A stretch of DNA of 64,000 bases, from the NCBI RefSeq assembly GCF_004364175.1, contig NZ_SNZW01000014.1, positions 434,001-498,000 on the forward strand. Reading direction: 5' to 3'. A program made the position numbers and the translations under genes. The DNA comes from Maribacter caenipelagi. Lineage in GTDB: Bacteria > Bacteroidota > Bacteroidia > Flavobacteriales > Flavobacteriaceae. Shown piece after piece: positions 18,020 to 26,796 of the stretch (position 1 is the stretch's first letter; each line of letters opens with the position of its first letter). The notes beneath the pieces were generated by a model. It was not told the DNA's origin. It saw nothing but the letters and a program-made list of their open reading frames with translations, and ran no database searches.

Positions 18020-18157
18020 GATAGCTAACGGCTTCGTATAACCATCAGTTACGGGTTAATATGGGTTAATTTTCTATGTAGCAGAGACGTTAGCAATACT
18101 GAGTGGATTTGGATGTAGTCGAATCTGCTGCAAATGCGGTAATTCATTGTTGTGCGT
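18020..18157 (-). repeat. attC-like repeat B (possibly two)
   Basis: Minus-strand reading from RidA's stop: GCACAACAATG, a GC-rich middle, then ATTGCTAACG (18086-18157), followed by a second unit ending ATACGAAGCCGTTAGC (18020-18052). The second end matches the ATACGG.GA.CGTT ends of repeats A, C and D. It lies between the RidA-like and HEXXH genes. Confidence 0.45.
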
Positions 18158-18166
18158 TCAATCTTT

Positions 18167-18685
18167 TTATTCCGATTTATGTAATTCAAGTTCAATTTCA
18201 ACCATAAATTCAGGCAATGCTAATCCTTTTACTTCAAGCCAAGAGCCAGTTGGAAATCGGTTTTTATAAATTTCAGCTCGATATGCTGATTTTTCCAACA
18301 TTAGTGTCATATCAGTTGTGAAAATGTCTTCTTTTACAACATCGTCAAATGTGCAGTCAAAGTGTTTTAATATTTTTTCCAAATCAGCATAACAGTTTTT
18401 CATCTGTTGTTCAATATCACCGATAGCAGTTGGGTTTCCTTCATTGTCCATACTAACTGCTCCAGAAATTTTAATGCTATTCCCAATTTTTACGACGTGT
18501 GAATATCCGTATGCTTTTTCTACTTCTGGACGCAATAGAAAATATTCAGGTTTTTCGGGTGCAACAACTACTTCTTTTTCCACTTCTTTAATTTCCTCCT
18601 TTTGTGTTTGTTCACAACTTTGGAATACAAAAGCGAATGCAAAAAGTGTTGCGAGTAAAATCAATCGGTTGGTTCGTTTTTTCAT
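18167..18685 (-). CDS. Exported RidA-like (YjgF/UK114) protein
   Basis: A 172-residue protein: a lipoprotein signal (AFVFQSC, Cys24), an acidic/charged linker to about residue 48, then a RidA fold (about 50-170) with GYSHVVKIGNSIKISGAVSMD, the central IEQQMKNCYADLEKIL helix and LPEFMVEIELELH at the end. The Arg needed for enamine/imine deaminase activity, normally in a PxR motif before the last strands, is replaced here (FPTGSWLEV), so it is probably not a canonical RidA. It is a single-gene unit between attC-like repeats. Confidence 0.85.
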   Translation of the reverse strand: MKKRTNRLILLATLFAFAFVFQSCEQTQKEEIKEVEKEVVVAPEKPEYFLLRPEVEKAYGYSHVVKIGNSIKISGAVSMDNEGNPTAIGDIEQQMKNCYADLEKILKHFDCTFDDVVKEDIFTTDMTLMLEKSAYRAEIYKNRFPTGSWLEVKGLALPEFMVEIELELHKSE

Positions 18686-18766
18686 AATTCTGATAGTTTA
18701 GTGCCTACATTGATCGGTTTTCGGCTTTCCCCTCTTTATTATCCCTTACGTTTTTCAGTATAAAAC

Positions 18767-18827
18767 ACAACGATCTCCGTATTTCAAACGAAGCTGATTA
18801 AAAGACGCTTTCGTTTCGGATTATACA
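18767..18827 (-). repeat. attC-like repeat C
   Basis: Minus-strand reading: TATAATCCGAAACG, AAGCGTCTTTTAATCAGC, TTCGTTTGAAATACGG, AGATCGTTGT. The inner AAACGAAAGC and GCTTCGTTT can pair. It shares TATAATCCGAAA and GTCTTTT with repeat D. It follows the alpha/beta hydrolase stop directly and precedes the RidA-like gene. Confidence 0.55.
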
Positions 18828-18838
18828 CGAGCTAATAA

Positions 18839-19948
18839 CTATTTTTTCAATATTTCATTAATATATATTGAACGATATTTTTCTGGATATTCAACTTGTA
18901 CTCCGTGTGTTCCATTTTCAAATAAAAACCATTTTTTAGAAGGTGCAATAATGGAATCAAAATACATCTTTGCTACAGACGTTTCGGTAAAATGGTCATT
19001 GTCTCCTTGTAATATATATACGGGTACTTTAAATTCTGTGATATCACGCATTAAATTCATATTGATTGCAGTAGGTTGCAAAATCTTGGCTGCAGGATAG
19101 TAAGATTCTGGACTATTGATCATATCCGTAAATTTTTCGCTAAACGTTAAACCATTATCTAAAAACATACTTTTAATAAAATTAAAATCGGTTTCTAATT
19201 TTATCGGTGCATACTTCATCACAATTTGTCGTTCTATTTCAAAGGCTTGAGCTACTGAATTTTTTGAGTTTTCAACATAAGGTGGTTTTCCAATTTGTTT
19301 TAATAGATTGACTGAAATGGTATCATTGTGCTTTTGCGATTCCGATAGTGCAAATTCATAAGATAATTCTTCTGAAAGTGATAGATTCGCCATTAGACCA
19401 CTACCAATATAGGCGTGATATAATTCTGGCTGTTTTTGAACCATATAAGCAGCTACAGCAGTTCCCCACGATAAACCTTCGATGTAAATCTTATCCTTTT
19501 TAAAAGTCTCTTTTAAATGTTCTGATAGTTGCAAACCATCATCCACTATTTGGTTTAAAGTAATGGAAGAATCAGGTATACTATCATTATAGGCTAGTCC
19601 AGACCCTCTTTGATCCCAATAACATACTGTAAATATATCTTCCAAATCAACTCCCGTGAGTTTGTAAATTACTGGTAAAATTGGTGCACCCGGTCCTCCG
19701 TGAACTATTAGTAGCACGGGATTATTCTTGTCTTTTCCCCTAATTGTAATTCGTTGTTTTACTCCGTTTATTGTCATGTCCTCGTGCATGGCAATACTAT
19801 TTGGTAGTACATTACCCTTTTCGTCTAAAAAAGGTTCTTCTTCTCCAGAACTGTTGATTCTAATTATTAGCAATACAACTAAAATAAACATAACAATTGC
19901 TCCCAGTAAAATCAAAAACCACTTCCCTATTTTCTTTACTATTTTCAT
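18839..19948 (-). CDS. Membrane-anchored alpha/beta hydrolase (prolyl aminopeptidase-like)
   Basis: A 369-residue protein with one N-terminal transmembrane helix (about 10-32) and an alpha/beta-hydrolase domain outside the membrane. Motifs: HGGPGAPIL (oxyanion hole, about 84), the dipeptide W-D in CYWDQRGSG, nucleophile GLSWGT (about 158), acid in GDNDHF (about 315) and His in NGTHGV (about 345). This set is close to the S33 proline iminopeptidase group. It lies between attC-like repeats C and D as a single-gene unit. Substrate is inferred from the family only. Confidence 0.87.
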   Translation of the reverse strand: MKIVKKIGKWFLILLGAIVMFILVVLLIIRINSSGEEEPFLDEKGNVLPNSIAMHEDMTINGVKQRITIRGKDKNNPVLLIVHGGPGAPILPVIYKLTGVDLEDIFTVCYWDQRGSGLAYNDSIPDSSITLNQIVDDGLQLSEHLKETFKKDKIYIEGLSWGTAVAAYMVQKQPELYHAYIGSGLMANLSLSEELSYEFALSESQKHNDTISVNLLKQIGKPPYVENSKNSVAQAFEIERQIVMKYAPIKLETDFNFIKSMFLDNGLTFSEKFTDMINSPESYYPAAKILQPTAINMNLMRDITEFKVPVYILQGDNDHFTETSVAKMYFDSIIAPSKKWFLFENGTHGVQVEYPEKYRSIYINEILKK

Positions 19949-19980
19949 ATGTTCTTAATTAGTTTGGCGGTTTTCTTATT

Positions 19981-20115
19981 GCTACCAACGGTCTTATGTA
20001 TGGAACGTAGCGTGTAAAAAGACACTAACTTTTCGGATTATAATTGACCTCTATTTTATTATTTATCTTTCGTATAAGCACTAAAACCGCTATTTTTTTA
20101 AATACGTTGTTAGGC
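19981..20115 (-). repeat. attC-like repeat D
   Basis: The longest unit, about 135 bases. On the minus strand it starts GCCTAACAACG (complement of GTTAGGC at 20109-20115, fitting RYYYAAC) and ends GACCGTTGGTAGC; these ends are imperfectly complementary, as in attC. The interior TATAATCCGAAA and GTGTCTTTTTA match repeat C. The remaining 20116-20295 before the amidohydrolase stop holds no recognisable feature. Confidence 0.55.
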
Positions 20116-20295
20116 ATATTTAATAATTTCATTTTTTCTTAATAGCCCTTTCGTTTTACGTTTCCCAAGAATAATGTCCAGTCAGGTTTTCATTGTGTAT
20201 AATTTGAAAATATCGATTTCTAATTTACATTATCTTAGGTTTCTACTTTCAAACCAATCCATAATAATCAACCTACAATATTGATGAGAGAATGT

Positions 20296-22011
20296 TTAAT
20301 CAGTTTTTTTATTATCAAAAACTACTTCTCCTCCAATAATAGTCATAGCGACCTTAGTTTCTAATATTTGATTTTCTGGAATTGTCATAATATTTCTGTC
20401 CAGTATGGTGAAATCTGCCCATTTACCAACTTCTATACTTCCTTTGTCATTTTCTTGAAACGCTGCATAGGCGGCATCCAATGTATAAGATCTGAGTGCT
20501 TGATTCCTTGTCATTTTCTGTAGGGGTTCATAACCACCATCAGGCATGCCTTTTAAAGTTTTTCTGGATACTGAAGCATAAAAGCCAGCAATAGGATTAA
20601 TGGGTTCTACAGGTGCATCGGTTCCGTTCACAATCTTTGCTCCAGACTTTAAAAAGGACTGCCATATATAGGCACCTTCCGTAATACGTTTCTCTCCTAT
20701 GCGGTCAATGACCCAAGGTCTATCTGAAGACATATGAATAGCCTGCATTGCTAGAATAACATCTAATTCAGCAACCCTAAGAATGTCTGCTGGATTGAAA
20801 TGTTGGGCGTGTTCTATTCTAAATCTTGCGTCTTTTGAACTATTTGTAGATTTAGTCTTAAATGTGCTCTCATAAATATCCAAAACCTCACGAGTTGCTC
20901 TGTCTCCTATGGCATGTATACCTACTTGAAAACCATTTTTGTAAGCTTTATTGACAATTTTATCAATATCCTCTAACGGTGTAAAATTATGACCATGCTC
21001 TCCGGGTGCATCCGTATATTCTTCCAATAACCAGGCGCCTCTTGAGCCTAAAGCCCCATCTGCCATTAGTTTAATAGACCGGATGGTTAGTTGATTGTCA
21101 TATAAGTTCAATTGAATACCTTCCTTAAAATAATATTCTAGAAGTTCAGAATCTGTTCCGCGAAGCATAACATACAGCCTTAGTTTAATTAGGTTTTGTG
21201 ATGCCATTTCTTCAAAAAGGTTTATCATGTAGTCATCAGAACCTGCATCATGAAATCCGGTGATACCATTTTTAAAGCACTCTTCTAAAGCTAAAGTTAC
21301 TGCTTCTTTTACATCTTCCTTTGTAGGTTCAGGTACAAACTTGAACACTAATTCTCCTGCAGTTTCATTAAGAATTCCGGTTGGTTCACCATTAATATCT
21401 ATAATTATTTCGCCGCCATCTGGTTGAGGTGTCTTTGAATTAATACCCGCTATATCCATAGCTTTTTGATTTATAATTATGATATGTCCAGAAGCATGTA
21501 TAAGAATAACAGGGTGATCTGGTACAGCAGTAGATAGTAACTTATTTGTGGGAAACCCATTAACTAATGTAGGTTGTGTATCCCACTTATCATGATGCCA
21601 TCCGTTTGCTAAAATCCATTCTCCTTTCGGAGTGTTTTTTGCTTTTTCTGCGACTCTTTCAATAGCTTCATCATAACTTTTAGCCCCGACCAAGTCAACT
21701 TCCAATAAATTTAATCCAACATAATACAAATGGGCATGCCCCTCTATTAAACCAGGAATCATGGTCTTGCCCTTTAAATCAAAGAGTTGGGTTTTATCCC
21801 CTTTTAACTTCATGACAAGTTCCTTACTTCCTACAGAAAGTATTGAATCGGCTCTTACAGCAACAGCCTCCACCATTGGCCGGTTATCGTCCATTGTATA
21901 AATCTCTCCATTAAAATAAATTTGATCTGCTAATGTGCTAAGTTCACTAGTTTGTGCTTTTGAGATTACGGTGATCAGTAAAAAGAAAATAATTAATTGT
22001 GTCTGTTTCAT
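20296..22011 (-). CDS. YtcJ-like amidohydrolase, exported
   Basis: A 571-residue amidohydrolase of the large YtcJ-like (Amidohydro_3) group with an N-terminal signal peptide (MKQTQLIIFFLLITVISKAQ). Metal-site motifs: EGHAHLYYVG (about 92), IHAIGDRA (about 355), EHAQHF (about 390) and the Asp in NGTDAPVEP (about 475). Such enzymes hydrolyse N-acyl or cyclic amide bonds; the family is broad and the substrate is not predictable. It is separated from the tricorn-like gene by 160 bases and may be at the edge of the attC-like array rather than part of it. Confidence 0.88.
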   Translation of the reverse strand: MKQTQLIIFFLLITVISKAQTSELSTLADQIYFNGEIYTMDDNRPMVEAVAVRADSILSVGSKELVMKLKGDKTQLFDLKGKTMIPGLIEGHAHLYYVGLNLLEVDLVGAKSYDEAIERVAEKAKNTPKGEWILANGWHHDKWDTQPTLVNGFPTNKLLSTAVPDHPVILIHASGHIIIINQKAMDIAGINSKTPQPDGGEIIIDINGEPTGILNETAGELVFKFVPEPTKEDVKEAVTLALEECFKNGITGFHDAGSDDYMINLFEEMASQNLIKLRLYVMLRGTDSELLEYYFKEGIQLNLYDNQLTIRSIKLMADGALGSRGAWLLEEYTDAPGEHGHNFTPLEDIDKIVNKAYKNGFQVGIHAIGDRATREVLDIYESTFKTKSTNSSKDARFRIEHAQHFNPADILRVAELDVILAMQAIHMSSDRPWVIDRIGEKRITEGAYIWQSFLKSGAKIVNGTDAPVEPINPIAGFYASVSRKTLKGMPDGGYEPLQKMTRNQALRSYTLDAAYAAFQENDKGSIEVGKWADFTILDRNIMTIPENQILETKVAMTIIGGEVVFDNKKTD

Positions 22012-22171
22012 TGTGGGTTTATTTTGGAGTCCAAGATTATTAGATTTGTTTAGAGTTTCGTTAAAGGTTTTTCAATTGTGCCTAACAATTGTGTATGTGC
22101 ATAATTGTCCATATCACTAATTATAAAAATATTTGTCAATAGTAATCGTCTGTTATTATTTAAATCTAAGG

Positions 22172-25100
22172 CTACTCCACCTCTTTCATCAATACCTCAA
22201 TTGACTTCTCCAATTGCTGATCAATACCGTTTGCAATGACATCAGGTTGGTTTTTCACAATGATTTCCGGATCGGTTTCGTTGTTTTCCATCCACTCGCC
22301 CGCCTTATTTTTAGCACTTACAGGTACTACTCCCCAAACGCCACCATTGGGTAAACGCTCCCAACCTGCAAAACTACAGGTACCCGGTACGGGCATACCT
22401 ACCGTTTTTCCGATTTTTAAATCTACATAGCCACTTGCAAAACATGAGCCATCGCTATACATAGATTCGTTGAACATCGCCAAGGTCGGCTTTGTCCAAC
22501 GAGAGGTTGGCTCGCCACCTACTACCCTATCTTCGGTTTCATAAGACAAAAAGGGTATACCGGTAAAGAACATAGCCAAATCTGCCACTAGATCTCCGCC
22601 ACCATTAAAGCGGGTATCTATAATAACCGCTTTTTTATCATTGAACTTACCCAGCATTTCTTCATAAATGGTACGGTATGGTTCGTCGCTCATGCCCGGT
22701 ATATGCACATAACCCAAGGTACCGTTACTTTTTGCCAATACTTCTTTTTCGTTGTTCTTTACCCAACGGTCATACAAAAGGCGACCTTCTTCCCTAAGTA
22801 AAATTGGCTTTACGGTTAGTTCTTTTTTCTTTCCTTTTTCATCAACAATTTCAAGCAATGTAAAATCACCAACCAGACGATTTAAATAAAAGGCTGCATC
22901 TACTGTGTTTCCAATGGTTTCTCCGTTAATTTTTTGAATGATCATACCCGGCTCAACATCAAATCCTGCTTTATCTAACGGTCCGCCTTTGATGACTTCG
23001 GTAATTCTTATGCCATCACCTTTATGATCGTAATCCATGAAAATGCCTAAAGAGGCTGTCTGGTCACCGTTCTCGATATTATCGGAGAAACGACCTCCGG
23101 CGTGACTCACATTCAGCTCGCCCAACATTTCTGAAATCATTTCTGAGAATTCATAGTCATTGCCAATATGTGGTAAGTATTTTTCATATTCGGTACGCAT
23201 AGCATCCCAATCTATACCATGAAAGGTAGAGGTGTAAAAAATACCATTAGTCTTAAGCCATATGTGATCGAACATAAATTTACGTTCGGCATCGGCATCC
23301 AAAACCATTTCTGCCTTTAGTTTTACCGGTTCGGTCTTGCTGCCATCAATGTCCACTTTGACCATACTACCATCTGCCAAAAGAAATAGATTTTCCTTCT
23401 TGGCATCCCACTGTAAACTTCCCGATTTTGCATCTAAGGCTATCAACATTTTGGTGCTCTTGGTACGTATTTCGGTTTCCCAAAGGTTCAAGCCTTTTTC
23501 AAACTTGGTTAGGTAAAACAATTTTTCCCCATCCTTTGAAAGTACGGCATCAGATAGCTTAGAGGAGTGTATGGTTAACCGAGCTTTTCTGCGTTCTACA
23601 ACTTCCAAATCGAAGGTAACCGATTTTACTTCCGGCTCTTTTTTCTTTTTGTTTTTCTTCTTTTTATCGTCGGCATCATCTTCTTCCTTCTCCTCTTTTG
23701 CCGCCTCTTCTATCATTTTCAACAGGTCATATTCTTCTTTTGTATTATTGAATTTATCCCAAGACTCTTGCGTTAAAAACATGGTATAGACATCTGTTTC
23801 AAAAGAACCACTGGTAGCGTAACTTTTAAGTCCGTCACGATTCGAAAAATAGATGATTTGGCTACCGTCATTCACCCACTTAGGTGAAAAATCATAATAC
23901 CCGCTCTGGGTTAAATTTTTACGTTGCTTACCATCTTTAGAAATTAATAATAGCTCTGTATTATTCAACGAAACGCTCCAATCTACCAACAGCCACTTGC
24001 TATCAGGACTCCACTGATAATACTGGTCTCCGTCTCGCATATGTATAACTTCATCCGGTGTCAATAACGTAGTCACCTCTTTGGTCTTTAGGTTCTTGAC
24101 CTTCAACGTTCGTCGGTCTTCCATGTATGCCACATGAGTACTATCAGGAGAAAATTCTGGCAGGTAGATATCATTTTTCGAAGTCACCAAAGTATCTTCT
24201 TTAATTAAGGTAGATGCAAAGAAATAAGGTTCTTCTGAACGTACTTTTGATGATTTGAAAATACTCCACTTGCCATTGCGTTCGCTTGAATAGGCAACGG
24301 ATTTACCATCGGGCATAAATTTTACAAAGCGTTCTTGTTCTGGTGTGTTGGTAATACGCTTGGTCAAAGATCCATCTACCGAGGTCACGAATACTTCACC
24401 ACGACTTATAAATGCAATTTCTTTACCGTTAGGTGCTACATCCATTTCTTGAACGCCACCGTTCACCGATTTATAAGAAATGGCATTGCTGTCTTCTTGC
24501 GTTCTAACTATTATTTCTACCTTCTTAGCACTTTCACCGGCTTTTAGCGTATAAATTTCTCCATCATAACCAAATGCCAAAGTATTGTCACCAATACTTA
24601 ATGAGCGTACCGGATGTGTCTTAAAACTGGTATGTGCAGCAATTTCAGGTGCTCCCGTCAACGACATGGAAAAGACATTAAAAGAACCTTCTTGCTCGCT
24701 TAAATAATAAATAGCACTGCCATCTTTAGAAAATACCGGATTACGGTCTTCTCCGCCGAAAGTAGTTAGCTGCTTGTGCTTTCCTGTTGATGGATCATAC
24801 AGCCAAATATCTCTGGTTATGGCAGATGTATGATGCTTTCTAAAAGCGTCTTCGTAGCCTTTTCTATCATGAAATACCATTTTTGTACCGTCTGCATTTA
24901 CTTGCACATCTTCTGCCGGAACGGTCAGCACTTGACCAACCCTGCCACCTGTTACAGGAACATTGTACAACTCTGGCTGTGATCCCGTAGGGTATTGTCG
25001 ATGCTCGGCAGCGTCTAACCTCATGGTACCAAACAAAACTTCTTGATCATCTGCCGAAAAGCTAAATGGCTTTTCATCGTTACTATGATAGGTCAATCTT

Positions 25101-25402
25101 GTTGCTGGTCCGCCCTTGGCATCCATAACATACACATCAAAATTGCCATATCTGTTCGATGCAAAAGCTATCTTTTTTCCGTTTTTGCTCCAAACTGGTG
25201 CATAATCATGTGAAGAATGATAGGTTAACTGCTTTGCCACACCACCATCTGCAGGTACCGAAAATAGGTTGCCTTTATAAGTAAACGCAATGGTTTCGCC
25301 GTTGGGAGAAATAGCCGGGTAACGTGCCCACTTTGGTTGTGTCTGTGCAGAACATACATACGTAAAGCATACTGCCATTACCGATAAAAAAGAGTATTTC
25401 AT
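22172..25402 (-). CDS. Tricorn-type S41 protease
   Basis: A 1076-residue exported protease (signal peptide to about residue 19, CSAQTQPKW). N-terminal beta propellers (about 20-640, many DPD/WSP-type repeats) are followed by a PDZ domain (about 770-855, YDHKGDGIRITEVIKGGPLDKAG) and an S41 catalytic domain (about 870-1040) with the TRFNGGGD motif and a Ser in YSDGSCF. A highly charged insert (about 565-600, E/D/K only) interrupts the propeller. Tricorn enzymes cut peptides delivered through the propeller pore; here it is probably periplasmic. Monocistronic. Confidence 0.92.
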   Translation of the reverse strand: MKYSFLSVMAVCFTYVCSAQTQPKWARYPAISPNGETIAFTYKGNLFSVPADGGVAKQLTYHSSHDYAPVWSKNGKKIAFASNRYGNFDVYVMDAKGGPATRLTYHSNDEKPFSFSADDQEVLFGTMRLDAAEHRQYPTGSQPELYNVPVTGGRVGQVLTVPAEDVQVNADGTKMVFHDRKGYEDAFRKHHTSAITRDIWLYDPSTGKHKQLTTFGGEDRNPVFSKDGSAIYYLSEQEGSFNVFSMSLTGAPEIAAHTSFKTHPVRSLSIGDNTLAFGYDGEIYTLKAGESAKKVEIIVRTQEDSNAISYKSVNGGVQEMDVAPNGKEIAFISRGEVFVTSVDGSLTKRITNTPEQERFVKFMPDGKSVAYSSERNGKWSIFKSSKVRSEEPYFFASTLIKEDTLVTSKNDIYLPEFSPDSTHVAYMEDRRTLKVKNLKTKEVTTLLTPDEVIHMRDGDQYYQWSPDSKWLLVDWSVSLNNTELLLISKDGKQRKNLTQSGYYDFSPKWVNDGSQIIYFSNRDGLKSYATSGSFETDVYTMFLTQESWDKFNNTKEEYDLLKMIEEAAKEEKEEDDADDKKKKNKKKKEPEVKSVTFDLEVVERRKARLTIHSSKLSDAVLSKDGEKLFYLTKFEKGLNLWETEIRTKSTKMLIALDAKSGSLQWDAKKENLFLLADGSMVKVDIDGSKTEPVKLKAEMVLDADAERKFMFDHIWLKTNGIFYTSTFHGIDWDAMRTEYEKYLPHIGNDYEFSEMISEMLGELNVSHAGGRFSDNIENGDQTASLGIFMDYDHKGDGIRITEVIKGGPLDKAGFDVEPGMIIQKINGETIGNTVDAAFYLNRLVGDFTLLEIVDEKGKKKELTVKPILLREEGRLLYDRWVKNNEKEVLAKSNGTLGYVHIPGMSDEPYRTIYEEMLGKFNDKKAVIIDTRFNGGGDLVADLAMFFTGIPFLSYETEDRVVGGEPTSRWTKPTLAMFNESMYSDGSCFASGYVDLKIGKTVGMPVPGTCSFAGWERLPNGGVWGVVPVSAKNKAGEWMENNETDPEIIVKNQPDVIANGIDQQLEKSIEVLMKEVE

Positions 25403-25556
25403 GTGTTTAAGTAGTTGGTATTTAGTAGATACGAAAGATAAGTATTTGATTTATCTACGGCAATGAATCTATGATCAATGGTATTCAATTCTACATAGAT
25501 GGTAGAAATTGGTAAAATTGGATTAAATTTACTGTACCAGCAAATACTATTTTACC

Positions 25557-26150
25557 TTGAAAGAAGAAGAGCTTTATTGGACAGAACGGTATAAGAATAA
25601 TAATACAGGTTGGGATATTGGTTACCCGTCTACCCCAATTAAAGCATATGCCGATCAATTAACGGCTAAATCAATTCAGATTTTAATACCGGGTGCCGGC
25701 AATGCTTACGAAGCCGAGTACCTTTGGAAAGCAGGATTTGTCAATACCCATATTCTTGATATTTCGGAAATTCCGCTGCAAGAATTTAAAAAAAGAAATC
25801 CTGATTTTCTGGAGGAGAACATGCATCAATCTGATTTTTTTGAATTCAGCGGACAGTTCGATTTAATTATAGAACAAACCTTTTTCTGCTCTTTTGTACC
25901 GATTGATGAAAATAGGAGTGCCTATGCCAAGCAAATGGCAAGCCTACTAAAACCTAACGGAAAATTAGCCGGACTCTGGTTCAATTTTCCACTTACCGAC
26001 GACATGGAAAAGCGCCCTTTTGGAGGAAACAAAGAACTATATATCAAATACTTATCTCCATATTTTAAAACGATCACTTTCGATCCCTGTTATAATTCGA
26101 TAACACCTAGACAGGGGAAGGAGTTGTTTGGGATTTTTGAGGTTCTTTGA
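25557..26150 (+). CDS. Thiopurine methyltransferase-like SAM methyltransferase
   Basis: A 197-residue class I methyltransferase. YWTERYKNNNTGWDIGYPS at the N-terminus and ILIPGAGNAYEAEYLW (SAM-binding loop) match the TPMT family; the acidic end of strand 2 is ILDISE. Start is TTG 25557; the next residues MKEEELYW fit the conserved N-terminus. Bacterial TPMT-like proteins methylate thiols, halides or selenium/tellurium oxyanions; the substrate is not determined. It precedes the repeat island and no operon partner follows. Confidence 0.87.
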   Translation: MKEEELYWTERYKNNNTGWDIGYPSTPIKAYADQLTAKSIQILIPGAGNAYEAEYLWKAGFVNTHILDISEIPLQEFKKRNPDFLEENMHQSDFFEFSGQFDLIIEQTFFCSFVPIDENRSAYAKQMASLLKPNGKLAGLWFNFPLTDDMEKRPFGGNKELYIKYLSPYFKTITFDPCYNSITPRQGKELFGIFEVL

Positions 26151-26790
26151 TTGGTTGTCCGTTGTCCCTTGTCCGTTGTACGTTGTCCGGTCACTTCGGC
26201 TTCGCTCAGTGACCTGTTTAGTATTTTTGACCGTTCGAGCACAGTCGAGAACTATTGGTGTTCGATATTGACAGATTGCCACGTCGCAAAAACGAATAAA
26301 AATTGAAAACTTAACACTAAGAACTGAAACTGCCAACTGATAATGTCTACTGATACTGTCTACTGAAATACGCTCTGTGACCAATACCACTTTTGTCAGT
26401 TCGAGTGAATTTCGAGGTACGAGAAATTAGTATCGAGAACCTTTATGTGTTCCAATGGTTCTCGATACAACTTTGTAGTTTCCGCTATGCTACAACTAAA
26501 AAGCCACTCGAACTGACATTCTTGTAAACGAATTGTCATCCTGAGCGCAGTCGAAGGGACTGGTACACGAATTCAACAGATTGCCAAGTCGCGCAAAGCG
26601 CCTCGCAATGACGAACTGAAAGTTGTTTCAGTTTACTGAATACTGTTACTGCCTACTGAAACTGCCAACTGAACACTGAACCGCAAAACTGTTAAAGGAT
26701 TGTGGATTCTTAAAAACCAAAACTGTTAACATCCTTTTAAGAATACTTCCCTTTCTTTTCCGCTATTTTTAAACACATAACTAACAAACC
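26151..26790. repeat. Repeat-rich non-coding island
   Basis: About 640 bases with no gene. From left: five tandem 7-mers of TTGTCCG type (26155-26189); the palindrome GGTCACT...AGTGACC (26189-26214), also at 11.8 kb; two copies of an ACAGATTGCCA(c/a)GTCGC segment (26270 and 26577); a large nested inverted repeat (26395-26517); GTCATCCTGAGCGCAGTCGAAG (split: GTCATCCTGAGC then GCAGTCGAAG, from 26535); and CTGCCAACTGA-type microrepeats at both ends (about 26320-26365 and 26630-26680). It resembles flavobacterial intergenic repeat clusters. Confidence 0.8.
26395..26517. repeat. Nested inverted repeat, cruciform-capable
   Basis: Outer arms GTCAGTTCGAGTG (26395-26407) and CACTCGAACTGAC (26505-26517) are perfect 13-bp complements. 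Inside, GTATCGAGAACC (26430-26441) and GGTTCTCGATAC (26457-26468) are perfect 12-bp complements, and TTGTAG/CTACAA (about 26473-26495) is a third stem. No coding frame fits it. Confidence 0.9.
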
Positions 26791-26796
26791 ACTCAA

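Noticed and set aside
22090-22110. CAATTGTGCCTAACAATTG palindrome upstream of the amidohydrolase gene as a fifth attC site
   Set aside because: It has a GCCTAAC core but is only 19 bases, with none of the inner segments shared by repeats A to D.
23571-23789. Ser/Phe-rich plus-strand frame inside the tricorn-like gene
   Set aside because: It is the antisense of the Glu/Lys-rich insert of the protease.
26052-26390. A 112-codon minus-strand frame into the methyltransferase end
   Set aside because: It crosses the repeat island and the 3' end of a clear gene; composition and lack of motif show it is a shadow.
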